Both the position numbers and the translations under genes were made by a program. Positions 48,036-59,800 of a stretch of 64,000 nt of DNA are shown piece by piece. The stretch's first letter is position 1. Every line of letters starts with the position of its first letter. The stretch comes from Citrus sinensis. Its lineage: Eukaryota; Streptophyta; Magnoliopsida; Sapindales; Rutaceae. The DNA lies in the NCBI RefSeq assembly GCF_022201045.2, contig NC_068558.1, positions 6,973,501 through 7,037,500 of the forward strand. The letters are read 5' to 3'. The notes below the pieces were generated by a model. That model saw only the letters and a program-made list of their open reading frames with translations. It was not told the DNA's origin and ran no database searches.

Positions 48036-48407
48036 TCCAACTACCCCGAACGAAACCTAAGTCAATTGCACATCTTTGGAAACCGAATTCAAATTACTAA
48101 AACTTCACAACTGTGGCAATTCAGTCCGGCAGACAGTTTAAATTTCATTAATCTGAGTAACAGTGCAATGTGAATTATAACAAAAAAGCCCCCTCGACCT
48201 CAGAGATCACTTAAAATGCTCTGGATATAACTTACAAAAGCAGTATAGTTACATGCCAAATAAATTCCCTAAAACCAGCTCAGATTTTTTCAAAGCAGAA
48301 AATACATCTGGAGATCAAGCCCATAGGGATGTTTACATAGAAAACCCATTGATTCTCAACATTACAAAAGCCTGATAATAGTGGGTTCTACTTGCAGTTG
48401 CAACTAC

Positions 48408-51060
48408 TTATACTGCTTTAGCTGTTTCACGAACTATAGAAAGCTTAGCTAGGAGACCACATAGCTGTAGATATGAGCCAACTCCATCACAGATTCTCAT
48501 ATGGGCAAACCCAGCTTCCTGCAAGCTCACATGAAAGAACAATTAAGAATGTGGCAAAAAAGGATGCTTTAGAGAATGGTAGATTATTCTAATTGTGTTG
48601 TAAGATATTTGTACCTTCATAAATTCCAATTTCAGGTGCTCAGCCATTTCGTAATTCTTAATGATTCGGAAAAGGGTTGTGATAATATCGGTAGGGGAGT
48701 AACCCAAATCATAGAGCTGCTTTAGACCAGAACAAGCATCATCAAATTTCCCCTCAAGCACATTGCGGACCATATTCTTCACATGCAATGGATGAGGCTG
48801 GTCACAGACCTACAAAACGAATTTACCATATTATTAAGTTCCTTTGATAACATATTTATTATAAAATCATGGGGTTTTCAAAATTCTAACCTTGAAAACA
48901 TTTTCTTGGTTAACAAACCGAAAACCACTGTATGTAGCTTGCAAGTTGTTCAATGCCTGCCTCATATCACCGTCAGCGGTGAAAATAATTGCTTCAAGAC
49001 CTTCAGGTACATAAGGAACCTTCAATTTACAAAGACCGGTCCATTGTTATCAAATATCAACACTTAAATGTTCCATGGACTAAGGTAAAATTTCTAATTT
49101 CTAACAAAGTTACTTCTTTGAAATATAAATTGAACAAGAAGAAACCCTGCAATGCACATTCTCCCATTTGAACATCATCCAGTCTCAGTTAATAACATGT
49201 CACATGAGGAGCTCAAAATTTACAGAAGTTTCAATGCTTTGTCCATTGTCAAGAAATGTGGTCTCCAGCCCAAAGGTTTTTTGGCCTTTTTACCCATTAC
49301 TAGTAGTAACAAAACATGTCTTTCTAAGTTGAAAAGGCAAACAGATGCAGTTTCTTGATTAAAATGAATACTGAATTTGTCACAGACACTAATAGCTGCA
49401 AGGGATTTATGTTCCTAATCCCAACAATCGAGTTAAAAGCATAACACTATGTCAACAAGAATGAACCTATATCACTATATCAGAATACTAGCTGTTCTGA
49501 GCTTTTAAAAAGATTAACACTTGCGCTAATATATGTGGATTAGGAAATGTCATCACAAATGGAAGAAATCAGTACCTTTTCTTCTTGAACCACCACCATG
49601 AGGCGGCTAAGTATCTCTTCGTCAGATAATCTCGAAAATCGAACAATGGCACATCTACTCTGAATAGGCTCGATAATTTTAGAAGATATATTGCAGGCAA
49701 GAGCAAACCGAGTGGAGTTTGAATAAATTTCCATTGTACGCCTCAGTGCTTGTTGTGCACCAGCTGTCATGCTAAATTCAGTCGAATATGCAGCCAAAAT
49801 AGGGACAGAATATTAAATGAATAAGCTGTAAACAAAAATAATGTTAAAAAATAAAAATTCTCAAAATCCAATCATGTTCCTGAGGCAAAAACAGTAGAAT
49901 TTAACTTTTGCTGATATTTAATTTTCAACTTTGTACCAAAAGGTTTAAAATATACTAATTAATGAAATCTTGCCTGTGTGCTAGAGCGAACAAAATCTTT
50001 AAAATAAAAGTTAGGCCATCAACATCGAAAGCCATAGCTATCAGCGCTTACCTATCAGCCTCATCAAGAACTACTACTTTGTGTTTTCCTGGAGGCAGCG
50101 TTACTTTTTTCTGGGCAAACATCTTAATTTTGTTTCTGACAACATCTATACCCCTGTACAAGAAAATGAGAGCAATTACAAACATGAGGAATGCAGTAAG
50201 TAATACAGAAACATCTTAATTCCGTAAAGATAATTCTCCAATATTTACCAACCTGTCATCCGATGCATTAAGCTCCATTACAGCCTCCCTATAATTTGGT
50301 CCCAGCAGCTCATGTGCAAGAGCCAAAATACTTGTTGTTTTACCGGTTCCAGGTGGACCCTGAAAAAGTTTTGAGGCAAATTAAGCAGATAAACTAAAAA
50401 AAAAATGTTTTCTGTATTTGGAAATCAAGAAAAACTATAGACTCAACAAAACTGAAAAATTCTTACCAGACTATTAACCTCAGTTAAGCTCAAGTACAAT
50501 ACAACTTGTTAATAAATATAGTACCATGAAAATCAAAAGCATCAGTTACTTCTTTCCTTGCATTTCAACCACTGTAAATAAATGAAACTAGAAACTGTCT
50601 TCCAATGATACAAAACTCAATTTCCAAAATCTCACATTACCACATACAGCATAAATAGTTAAATACTATTCGTATTACACTTCAATTCTTGATAAAGTAC
50701 TCAATTTTATCCGCTCTAAACTCATATTAGGGTTTGATATATTAATTTTAAAAAATCACAGAAATACAATTTCACCAAAAACCCATTCCAAATAGAATCA
50801 ATATTAAATAAAAAAAGAAAGAAAGAAAACTCATGGCTCAAGAAACAAAGTGATTTAACAAGGCAAGAAGGAAAGGTAACAAAGAAAAGTAAAAGGAAAC
50901 GTACAGCCAGGATTAGATTTGGCATGTTTCCGTCGCGAGCGATGATACCCAGCCTAGCGACGGCATCTAAGTTGCCGACGATGTCGCATACCTTGGTCGG
51001 CCGGTACTTCTCAACCCACGGGATATCGTAGGCGCTGCTGCTCGATGAAGACGAAGCCAT
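48408..51060 (-). CDS. RFC2: Replication factor C subunit 2 (RFC2), 7 exons, 331 aa
   Basis: A small subunit of the RFC clamp loader, an AAA+ ATPase that loads PCNA at primer-template junctions in the nucleus. Exons from the start: 50905-51060, 50253-50359, 50052-50153, 49576-49771, 48891-49019, 48615-48809, 48408-48518; the frame closes throughout. The N-terminus [16 protein letters not shown] is the RFC box. Walker A is GPPGTGKTT (residues 53-61) and Walker B is VVVLDEAD (114-121). The SRC motif with its arginine finger is at 160-162, then sensor 2 and the C-terminal collar ([14 protein letters not shown]). All ATPase motifs are intact. It is divergent from the RIE1-like gene, with about 835 bp between start codons. 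The match to plant RFC2 is close over the whole length. Confidence 0.97.
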
Positions 51061-51732
51061 TGTTTTCTCCAATAAAAGTTTTGAAACCCTCGCACCCTCT
51101 TGCAAAATGGAGGGAAATTGGGACTGTTTCAATCCTCAAAGGCTACCCCCCTCTTTGCTCTCCTCAATTTTGTGTTTTTTTTTTTACTTCTCTTTCTCTT
51201 TGAGGGTCTGCAATATGAAGAAATAGCAAAGAGTCACATTCTTGCTTGTATATTTGTTTAAATACCCCTTCTCTACTTATTTGATTAAAATTCAGATTTA
51301 CCAATGAGCCGATTTTGCTTATTTATACTTTGAGAACATTGTATTTATTACGCTGTATAAAAAAAAATAAAATTACGTAGTCTAGTGTTTGTTTGCTGAG
51401 TGATCATTTTATTATAAAATTAATGATATAAAATATTTATTTTAATTATAAATTAATATATATATAATAAAAAATAAAATTTATAAAATATTTAATTAAT
51501 TCTCTTTAAAATTAATTATAATATAATATTATAAGATAAACTAAACACACTCCCACAGTAGCATTATCATGGCGTGCCATATCGATTTTTACATTTTACT
51601 AACCGTAATTAGCGTACAAACTTTACCTGAGAAAAAACAAAACAAATCAATAAACGAATTTTTCATCCTCATCGACTCATCGTTTTATCCCAAGCCTTCC
51701 ACACACGAACCGAAAGAAATAATTTTAATTTA

Positions 51733-51755
51733 AAAAGAGAGAGAGAGAGAGAGAG
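51733..51755 (+). promoter_or_regulatory. GA microsatellite upstream of the RIE1-like gene
   Basis: An AG/GA dinucleotide run lies about 140 bp before the RIE1-like start codon, in the divergent promoter shared with RFC2. A regulatory function (BPC factors) is inference. Confidence 0.45.
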
Positions 51756-51895
51756 CAGGACCCCAAGCCCTAATACAATCAAATCAATCAGTAAAAAATT
51801 TCAGCCTAATTCCATACCATACCAATTGCTCCCAATTTTAAATTTAAATTTACCAAAAATTCCAAAATTCCAAAATTCCTGAAATTGCTACCGCA

Positions 51896-54800
51896 ATGTC
51901 TACATCGACAAACCAATCCACGGACGACATCGTCGACACGACGCCGTTTCTATCCTCTAACAGCTCCCACGACGACAGCACTCACAGTCAGAGCCGCCGA
52001 TCCATCAGGAGACAGGGCCTCCGCGAGGCTGCCCGATTCCTTCGGCACGCCAGCAGCCGTCGCACGATGCGGGAGCCGTCGATGATGGTGCGGGAAACGG
52101 CGGCGGAGCAGTTAGAGGAGCGCCAGAGCGACTGGGCGTATTCGAAGCCCGTGGTGGTTCTCGACATTATCTGGAATCTGGCTTTCGTGGCGGTGGCCTT
52201 CTCGGTTATGGTATTGAGCCGAAATGAGCGGCCTAATATGCCGCTCGGGCTGTGGATTGTTGGGTACGCTATACAATGCGTTTTGCATATGGTTTGTGTG
52301 TGCGTTGAGTATAAACGGAGGAGGAGACGGAGAGTTTCGGCGTTTGGTGGGGCCGAGGAAGGGAATTTGAATTCGGGGACAACCAGAGGCGATTCGGGGG
52401 AGTATGTTTCTTTAGCAAATCAATTGGAGGAAGAGGGAACGAGGTATTTTAACTTTTCAAATTGTATGGGAGCACCTTTGATCAAGTTTATGGAATTTTG
52501 TTGGTTATCAGTTAATTAGTAGATTGGATTCAGGATCTTGTACTTATGTTGATCAAATGGATTGTACTTTTGGTTCTGTTTTGGTGTGTTTTCTTAATTT
52601 GATCTGAAGTTTTACTTTTCATTTTTACAGGAAAAACTTCTGGAGGTAAGTCACGAATGAAAATAGTTTGTTAGGGTGTTTTGCTTTGAGACTGTGCTGT
52701 GAAGTGATCAACTTATTGTCTTGGTTTTGAGAGGTTTTGATGTGGAAATATATGAGCATGACGCATATGCTCACTTCTTGTTTTCAGGTGTCCTGGGTAC
52801 AATTTGAAATTATTGCTTAATTGGATTTGGCATCTGGCCTTTTTTTTCTCTGTCTCCTTAAGTAATGAGTGCTGTACAATATGAATTTCAAATTACTCTT
52901 TCCTTCGTTTTTAAGTTGTTTTTCATGAAGTGGAGATTATTAACTTCATTGTTTGGCAGAATTGAACTTGTACTTTAAATATCCTGTTTGCCTTGGTCAT
53001 GAAACTATAAAGTGGCTCAACCTTCATGGAAGGTCATGACTGAGGGGAAAATTTAACCTGTTCCTTTAATAGGAAAGACTGTATGGATATGTCAGAGCAT
53101 CAGTAACAATGCTCACTGATTTTGCTTTTATTCTCTCAGCAGTGTTGCAAAACATCTGGAGTCTGCAAACACAATGTTTTCATTCATCTGGTGGATCATT
53201 GGGTTCTACTGGGTATCTGCAGGTGGTCAAGCTTTGGCACGTGATTCTCCTCTGCTTTACTGGTTAGTCCTTATCTTTCTCCTTCTTAGTGCAGTTTCTA
53301 ATGAGCGTTTCTTTATGGAATCCTAACTTCTGCAATGTGACTTGTTGCAGGCTTTGTATAATTTTCCTTGGGTTTGATGTATTCTTCGTCGTTTTTTGTG
53401 TCGCTCTTGCCTGTATAATTGGCATTGCTGTTTGCTGCTGCCTTCCATGTATTATTGCAATCTTATATGCTGTGGCAGACCAGGTAGCTTTCTTTTACTC
53501 CCATCATGTTATTCCTGTGGTATTTATACTGTTAACTTATAATATTAACAACTTTGTATCCCTCTATTTTTATGTGTGTGATTATGCATGTTCATTGGAT
53601 TGTAGGCTCAAATATTTTCATCGGATTGTAGGCTCAAAAATACTGTCCGGACATTATAGTCTTCAATGACTCTCTCTTTCGCTCTTTCCATATGCATGTT
53701 CATTGGATTGTAGGCTCAAATATACTGTCCAAATATTATAATCTTCAATGTCTCTCTCTCTCTCACTCACTCACACTCTCTCTCCATATATAATTTGTGT
53801 TTATGCATGGAATTATGGCTCGAATGTGCAGCATACCGACCAGAATGCAGACCTGATGATTAATTGGGCACACGCCCACTAACTGGTCACTCTCACGAAT
53901 GCCAATCCACTAGCTGAGCAGCTTGAATTAAATCAAATATTATAATAAATGCAAAATAGACTAGGACTCCTTGTAAATTTAGTTTTACCTGCCAAATCTT
54001 TTTTAGCTATTACTGTATGAGGTATATGTTTACTATTTAGGTTGTGCATGCTGGCATCCTCCCATTTTTTAGGCACGGGCTAATGGTTCATCTTTGAGGC
54101 TTTTCCTGTGAGTTTAGTCCACCTCACAATAGTGGAAATCCAAGCTTTCTTATAATTTCAAACTAACTTACTTCATAGGGCCTCTAATTTGTTTCTGATG
54201 TGCCTTTCTTGATTTTTCATGCTTAACTCTTTGTTTCATAGTTGATGTATGACGTGTTTTGACAAGAGCTAGATGAGGCAAATGATGTTGGATTGGGCAT
54301 ATAATATGTTGTGTTGAAGTTCTAATCGAGAGGAACAAGAGCCATAGCCAACTTGTTTGACGGGGCTTGTCAGTTTTTGGCCAAATATTAGTGCTTCAAA
54401 AGGCTGTTTGATGTCCCCCTCTTTTTTTTTTTAAAACAAAAAATTGGGAAACTTGTTGGAACTTTATCTTCTTTTTTTTTGGGGGGGGGGGGGGGGGGGT
54501 TTGGTTTAAGTGCTTTTTTTTTGGTTATTTTTATTTTAGCAAATAGAATTTGTGATGCAAGATAACTTGGGTTTACCTATACTGCTAAATTCACATTATT
54601 TACAGTTTAGGTATAAAAGAGAGTTAAAACCCTAGTATTGTCGATTTTTTATTACTATTAACAAAATATTCTTTTTGACGAGTTTTTTTCTTTTTTTTTT
54701 TAACCACTTTCTTTGTGCATCAATAGTGACTGGGAGCTTCCAAGCTTTTCAATTACTTTTGTTTCTTGATTGGTTTTTTACCATTCTACCTGTTCGTTTG

Positions 54801-55568
54801 ATCTATTACCTCATGCCGATCATTGTTTGATATTTTGTACAGTCTTCACTTGGTTTGTATATTTTATTTTATGTAGTGTAATTGCCTTGTACATTTGTGT
54901 ACATATAATTAATCTTTGTTTGTCTTTTTATTTTTCCTCGCCTTGATGCAACCTATTTGATCTGTTTAAAGCAGGAAGGAGCTTCCAAAGAAGATATTGA
55001 GCGGCTGTCAAAGTTCAAATTTCGAAGAATGGTGGATACTGAGAAACTCTCTGATGATGGACAAGGTTCTCAAGGAGGAATAATGACTGAATGTGGCACA
55101 GAAACACCGAATGAGCACGTGCTTTCAAATGAGGATGCAGTAAGTTTCAACCCTTTGGCCTTTCTCTTTCAATAGATTGGTGCCTTTATTCTTCTATATC
55201 TGCTTGTTATGATTAATTTCTTGAAGAAAGAAAAAATACATATATAATACTAGCTAGATACATGAATGTCACAGGCACAGATTTTATTTGTGTTTTTTTA
55301 TTTGCAATAATTATAATTTTGTGGATTAACAAAAGCTCGTGCTGGGTCAATAACTTGTATTAAACTAATATTGTGCTGTGGTAACATGTAGGAGTGTTGC
55401 ATCTGCCTCTCTGCTTATGATGATGGAGTTGAGCTAAGGGAGCTTCCTTGTGGTCATCATTTTCACTGTGCCTGTGTGGATAAGTGGTTATACATAAACG
55501 CTACCTGTCCTCTCTGCAAATACAACATTTTGAAGAGTAGTAGCAACCAAGATAGGGAGGAGGTGTAG
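51896..55568 (+). CDS. RIE1: RIE1-like membrane RING-H2 E3 ubiquitin ligase, 5 exons, 380 aa
   Basis: A predicted membrane-anchored RING ubiquitin ligase. Exons: 51896-52443, 53143-53262, 53351-53483, 54975-55139, 55392-55568. The polar N-terminus carries an Arg-rich patch ([18 protein letters not shown]). Hydrophobic segments lie at about 86-108, 117-140, 193-210, 224-252 and 255-266. A C-terminal RING-H2 follows with Cys324, Cys327, Cys342, His344, His347, Cys350, Cys361 and Cys364 ([16 protein letters not shown]), so all zinc ligands are present. Relatives recalled are Arabidopsis RIE1 and At4g11680/At1g63170. Intron 3 is long (about 1.5 kb) and contains a tandem duplication at 53583-53790. 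A 76-bp tandem repeat lies downstream. Ubiquitin-ligase activity is inferred from the domain. Confidence 0.95.
53583..53790. repeat. Imperfect tandem duplication in RIE1-like intron 3
   Basis: The segment GGATTGTAGGCTCAAA occurs three times (near 53597, 53623 and 53705). The longer block through TACTGTCC..ATTATA..TCTTCAATG and the CT-rich tail is present twice. It is diverged, intronic and non-coding. Confidence 0.7.
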
Positions 55569-55940
55569 AAGAATCTCAAATATTTGTGCCTGCCATTCAT
55601 CCCATCATTGCTTGAGAAGTTTTTTACTGTTGTTTTTGCGGTAGTGGACCTAGTGGTTGTAGTTTCTGATGCTTGTGGTGGCAGTTGTGCTGTGTTTGCT
55701 TTTGCACTGGCTTTTCAGAAGAGTTGTTTGTGTATATTTACCTTGCACAGTGTCCGCAGCAGCACTCAGCCAAGGCATTGCTTTGACCTTTTATTTATGT
55801 TGTACGGATTTTAGGGTAAATGCTATAGACTTGTAATTTCCCTGTTGTAGAGGCTTCTGTGTGTCCCTATAGTTTCGCGGTGTAAAGTGTCTTTCCTTCA
55901 TGACCCCTCATTAAACAAACTATTGTAAGCGTGATTACAA

Positions 55941-56092
55941 GCAAAGTATATAATGTTAATAAATCTTTCTTGCTCATTGAAAATCGATACAGTTGGTGGT
56001 GTAATAATTCAGGCTAGCAAAGTATATAATGTTAATAAATCTTTCTTGCTCATCGAAAATCGATGCAGTTGGTGGTGTAATAATGTAGGCTT
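55941..56092. repeat. 76-bp tandem duplication downstream of the RIE1-like gene
   Basis: The unit starting GCAAAGTATATAATG at 55941 recurs at 56017 with two or three differences. It lies about 370 bp past the stop codon, in or just after the 3' UTR. Confidence 0.85.
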
Positions 56093-56169
56093 CAATGATT
56101 TTCTATTCTTGGATGTTGTATGTTCAAGAAATTGCATTTCATTGTCTTATACTCTTTGTCAAGTCGTCT

Positions 56170-56899
56170 TGATTTGAGTAATGGATATTCTTCGTTGTTA
56201 ACTAAGTCTTGATTTGACTAATGGATATTCTATATGGTTAATTAAGCAATGAAACGTAGCATATTTTTGTCTAATACAGCTGCTGAATAAAACAATACTA
56301 AGGTTTCTTAAAAGGGATCATTTGGTACCATTCGGTAGCCATGTTTAAAATACCTCAAATGTTTTTCTTCCAAATAATCATAAGCCTTTTGAATATATTC
56401 AACTTATATATATATATATCATGAAACTGAGGGTAAGTCCATTATTGCTATTTAGCAACGGCGAGGTGTTTTATTTATTTATTTTTTCGACAGAAACTAC
56501 AACTTAAAAGATGCAATAATATAAAACTTGAAAAATAAAGAAATTTAAAATTTTAAAAATTATATAATAAAATATTTTATTTTTAAATCAATACTGTAGT
56601 GTAGTAAAACATTGTCGAAGTTGTCACTCGGGAGATGAAAAGGCAAAAAAGAAGCCATCATCATATTCATGGCGACGATGGGGACAAAATAAAAATCAAA
56701 AGAAAGAAAAGAGGAGGCAAAAGTGACGAAAAAGCATCTCTCAAAGCGTGAGAGCTATCAACTTGTCGCTTTGGGTCCGGCTTTTCGCGCTCCTCGAAAC
56801 GGACAGTTTTAAATTTATTCTACCGTAGGAGCATGACGACTCGCTGTTTCCCGTTCATACGTTGAGTGCGTGGGGAAGCAGCTCACATAGACATAGACG
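56170..56899. other. Intergenic region and promoter of the Munc13-like gene
   Basis: No gene is supported. AT-rich DNA gives way to a GC-richer stretch from about 56730 that is probably the leader of the gene starting at 56900. Confidence 0.5.
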
Positions 56900-59800
56900 A
56901 TGGATCAGCAGCATGTTTCTCTGTTAGAACGGTACCGTAGAGATCGTCGGCAGCTTATAGAGTTTCTACTATCGTCAGGCTTGATCAAAGAGCTTCGTAC
57001 TCCGTCTGGTCCCACTACTTCTCTCCCCAACGCTGATTTCGACTCTCTCAGCGCCGATTATATCATCCACTGCGTGAAATCAGGTAACGCTGTATGAAAT
57101 TTTTTAAGCAAACGTCAGAAACAAACAGAAGTGGAGAAAATATGAAGTTAAAGATATTTGTGCTTTCTTTGGCTTGGCTGCCAATAAGATATAGGAAGAA
57201 ATTAAAAACGACATTACTTACAACTTGGAGAGGGAAATGAAAGCCTTTTCTTTTCTTCTTATTCTTTTTTTCAATCTTTATTTTGTCAAGGTTTTCTAGA
57301 AGCCAAACAGAGTTCAGATTTTTTCTACTGTCTATCTACAATTTTCTTTTTCCGCTGAACAAATGTATTCTTGTTAGCAGGTGGAGTGGTTGATGTTTCT
57401 GAAGCGAGTAAGAAGTACTTAGACGAATCTACTTATCCGACAATGGTAAGTGAAATCTTTTGTCACATGCAAGGTCTTGAGTGTGCTATCTTCCATCTTG
57501 TTTTGTGTGTGAATAAGGCTGTAGTTTTGCATTTATTGTTTTTACGCAGCAGAAGATAGATAGGTTTACTTCTCGTTCGGCCATGGAAGATAGATGAACT
57601 AAACTGGAAGTTATGATATAAGATTTATTATTATTTTTTCCTCCATTTCAAATCAATTTCATAATGTAAAATTATTGTTATCAAGGTTTGAAGTGTACTG
57701 TTGGGTTCGGAATGTAAGTACTGATCAATAATATGGTTTCAAAATGCAATCCTGATAAAGTTTGGTAGAATCGAGTAAAAATAGAACTACTGAAATGAGT
57801 CATTTTGTGAATCATTGAAGAAAGTTTTCTTAAGATTTTGTTTATGTCTGGGTTGTTATGTTTTTTAATATATATATATATATTTGTGCTTATTTTTGTT
57901 TACATTAAATGCAGGTTCATTCTCAAATTGGGGATTCCTATTTTCTTTCTTCTGATCCAGATTTGTCTGGCTCTCCTCCTCGACGTGTGCCTCCTCCAAT
58001 TTATGTGAAACAAACTGCAAACCATGCACCATGCTCATCTAGCTTTCGGGATCCTGCAAATGCTGAAAATTTATCAACATCCAGGAATGACTATGGCCTT
58101 AAATACAAAGCATCTCCAACCTCACCTATGAGGCCTGCAGGAGATTCTGGAATTCCTCCATTAGGATTACCTAGCCTAAAGACAGGTATTGATTGGTTTA
58201 CGTACATTTCTTTAGGACGTTAAAAGTATGAAGCAATAAGGTGTGACAAGATTTGGGGAAAAGTTTATGCCTATGTTTTATTTTTTGTTAGCCCCTATAT
58301 ATTATATGGATGCCTAAATCTTTAGTTCATTTTTCATCTTTTAAGTAAACTGATACATAATTTCAGGATTTCTGAAGGATTGTCGGATGATGATTTACGG
58401 GAAACAGCTTACGAATTATTTCTTGCATCGCTGTTATTTTCTGGGTAATTTTTATCTTTCTCACATATTTATCTATCTGTGCATGAGTGCTTTTGTATTA
58501 TATATTTGTGTGCATGCTTGAAGCCAGCCTGGGTTTGCTTGTTTTATACTTCTGATTGATGTGCATCTCTTGGATCAATTTCTCTTTCTTGCTTCTAATT
58601 TTGTTTACTTCCACTCTTCCCATTATCAGGATTGGAGATTATTCAGCTGAGGACAAAAAAAGAGAAAAGAGTCCTAAATTTTTGACTGGATTGAAGAGTA
58701 AAAAGGAAAAGATACACTTACAGACCCATTCTTCAGGAAACCATTCCAAGCTCATTGACATTGTCCGTGGCCAGATGCAGGCAAGCTATAGATCCTTTCA
58801 TTTCTTAGTCTGAGCTGTTACTCTGATATGCTCCATGTTGAACTTTTGTTATTGAGCATCATTATTATTATTATAGCATCATAATTCCAATAAAATGCAA
58901 TAAAACCTTTTCTAAGTACATCACTCTATGGGTTTTCAAGTCTGAAAGACATTTGGTATGGATATCATACAGGCCTCATTTATAATGAGTGTTTATTTAA
59001 TGACAAACAAATTTCTCCACTTGAGGCGGAGAATTTGACATGATGATTTTATTTTATTTTTTATTTTTATTTATTTTTGGGTGTGAACCCTAGGCATCAT
59101 CTACTGAAGAAGAATATATACCCTAGTTATTGATGGTTAAATTTGTAAATGACAGCGAGAACACTTGCCTTTGAAAAATAAAACAATAAGGGTGAAAGAA
59201 TACTTTCGTAAGTATGATTTGTTACATGAGAGGATGGGAATCACCTAGCTGACTCGAGGGATTTGCTCTACTCTGTTGTTAGGTCGATAAAATTAGTATT
59301 TCTGTTGAGTTCTGAATATCACTTTTCAGCTAATTTTGATGTTGAGCTGGCTTTGGTCATTCTATAAGACAATAATAATCATTTTGTTTGAGAAGAGATG
59401 AAGGGTTTTTTTATTTCTTCCACACCACACCCTTCCTTTTTTTTGGGGGGGGGGGGGTGTGATTGTTTTATTTCTTCTTTAGAAATTTTCTTGTTTGGAA
59501 ATTATTAGCATTTGTAATTTGCTATGTACAACACAATTGGTTGAGCTCTGCTTTACCTCATCTTGATATCAGTTGTACAAATTGCCCTCTTACTAGATTT
59601 CAGAAGCATTGGATGCATGCATTAGGAGAAATTTGATTCAATTGGCTGCAACCAAAACACGTGGACAAGTTGATCTTCCTCAAATTTCATTGGGGCTTCT
59701 GATTGGCATTTTCAAGTCTGATTTTCTTAATGAAAAGGCTTATATTCAATGGAAAAATAGACAGGTGAGCTTTCCTTTAGGTTTTGTCAATTTCAAATAG

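Noticed and set aside
54480..54500. Long G run after a T run in RIE1-like intron 3, considered as a G-quadruplex or regulatory element
   Set aside because: It is a simple homopolymer, as also at 22573 and 59445. Length is unreliable in assemblies and there is no structured G-tract spacing.
58367..58377. Upstream acceptor for exon 4 of the Munc13-like gene as the main model
   Set aside because: It breaks the reading frame through the conserved LSDDDLRE motif; kept only as a possible alternative splice site.
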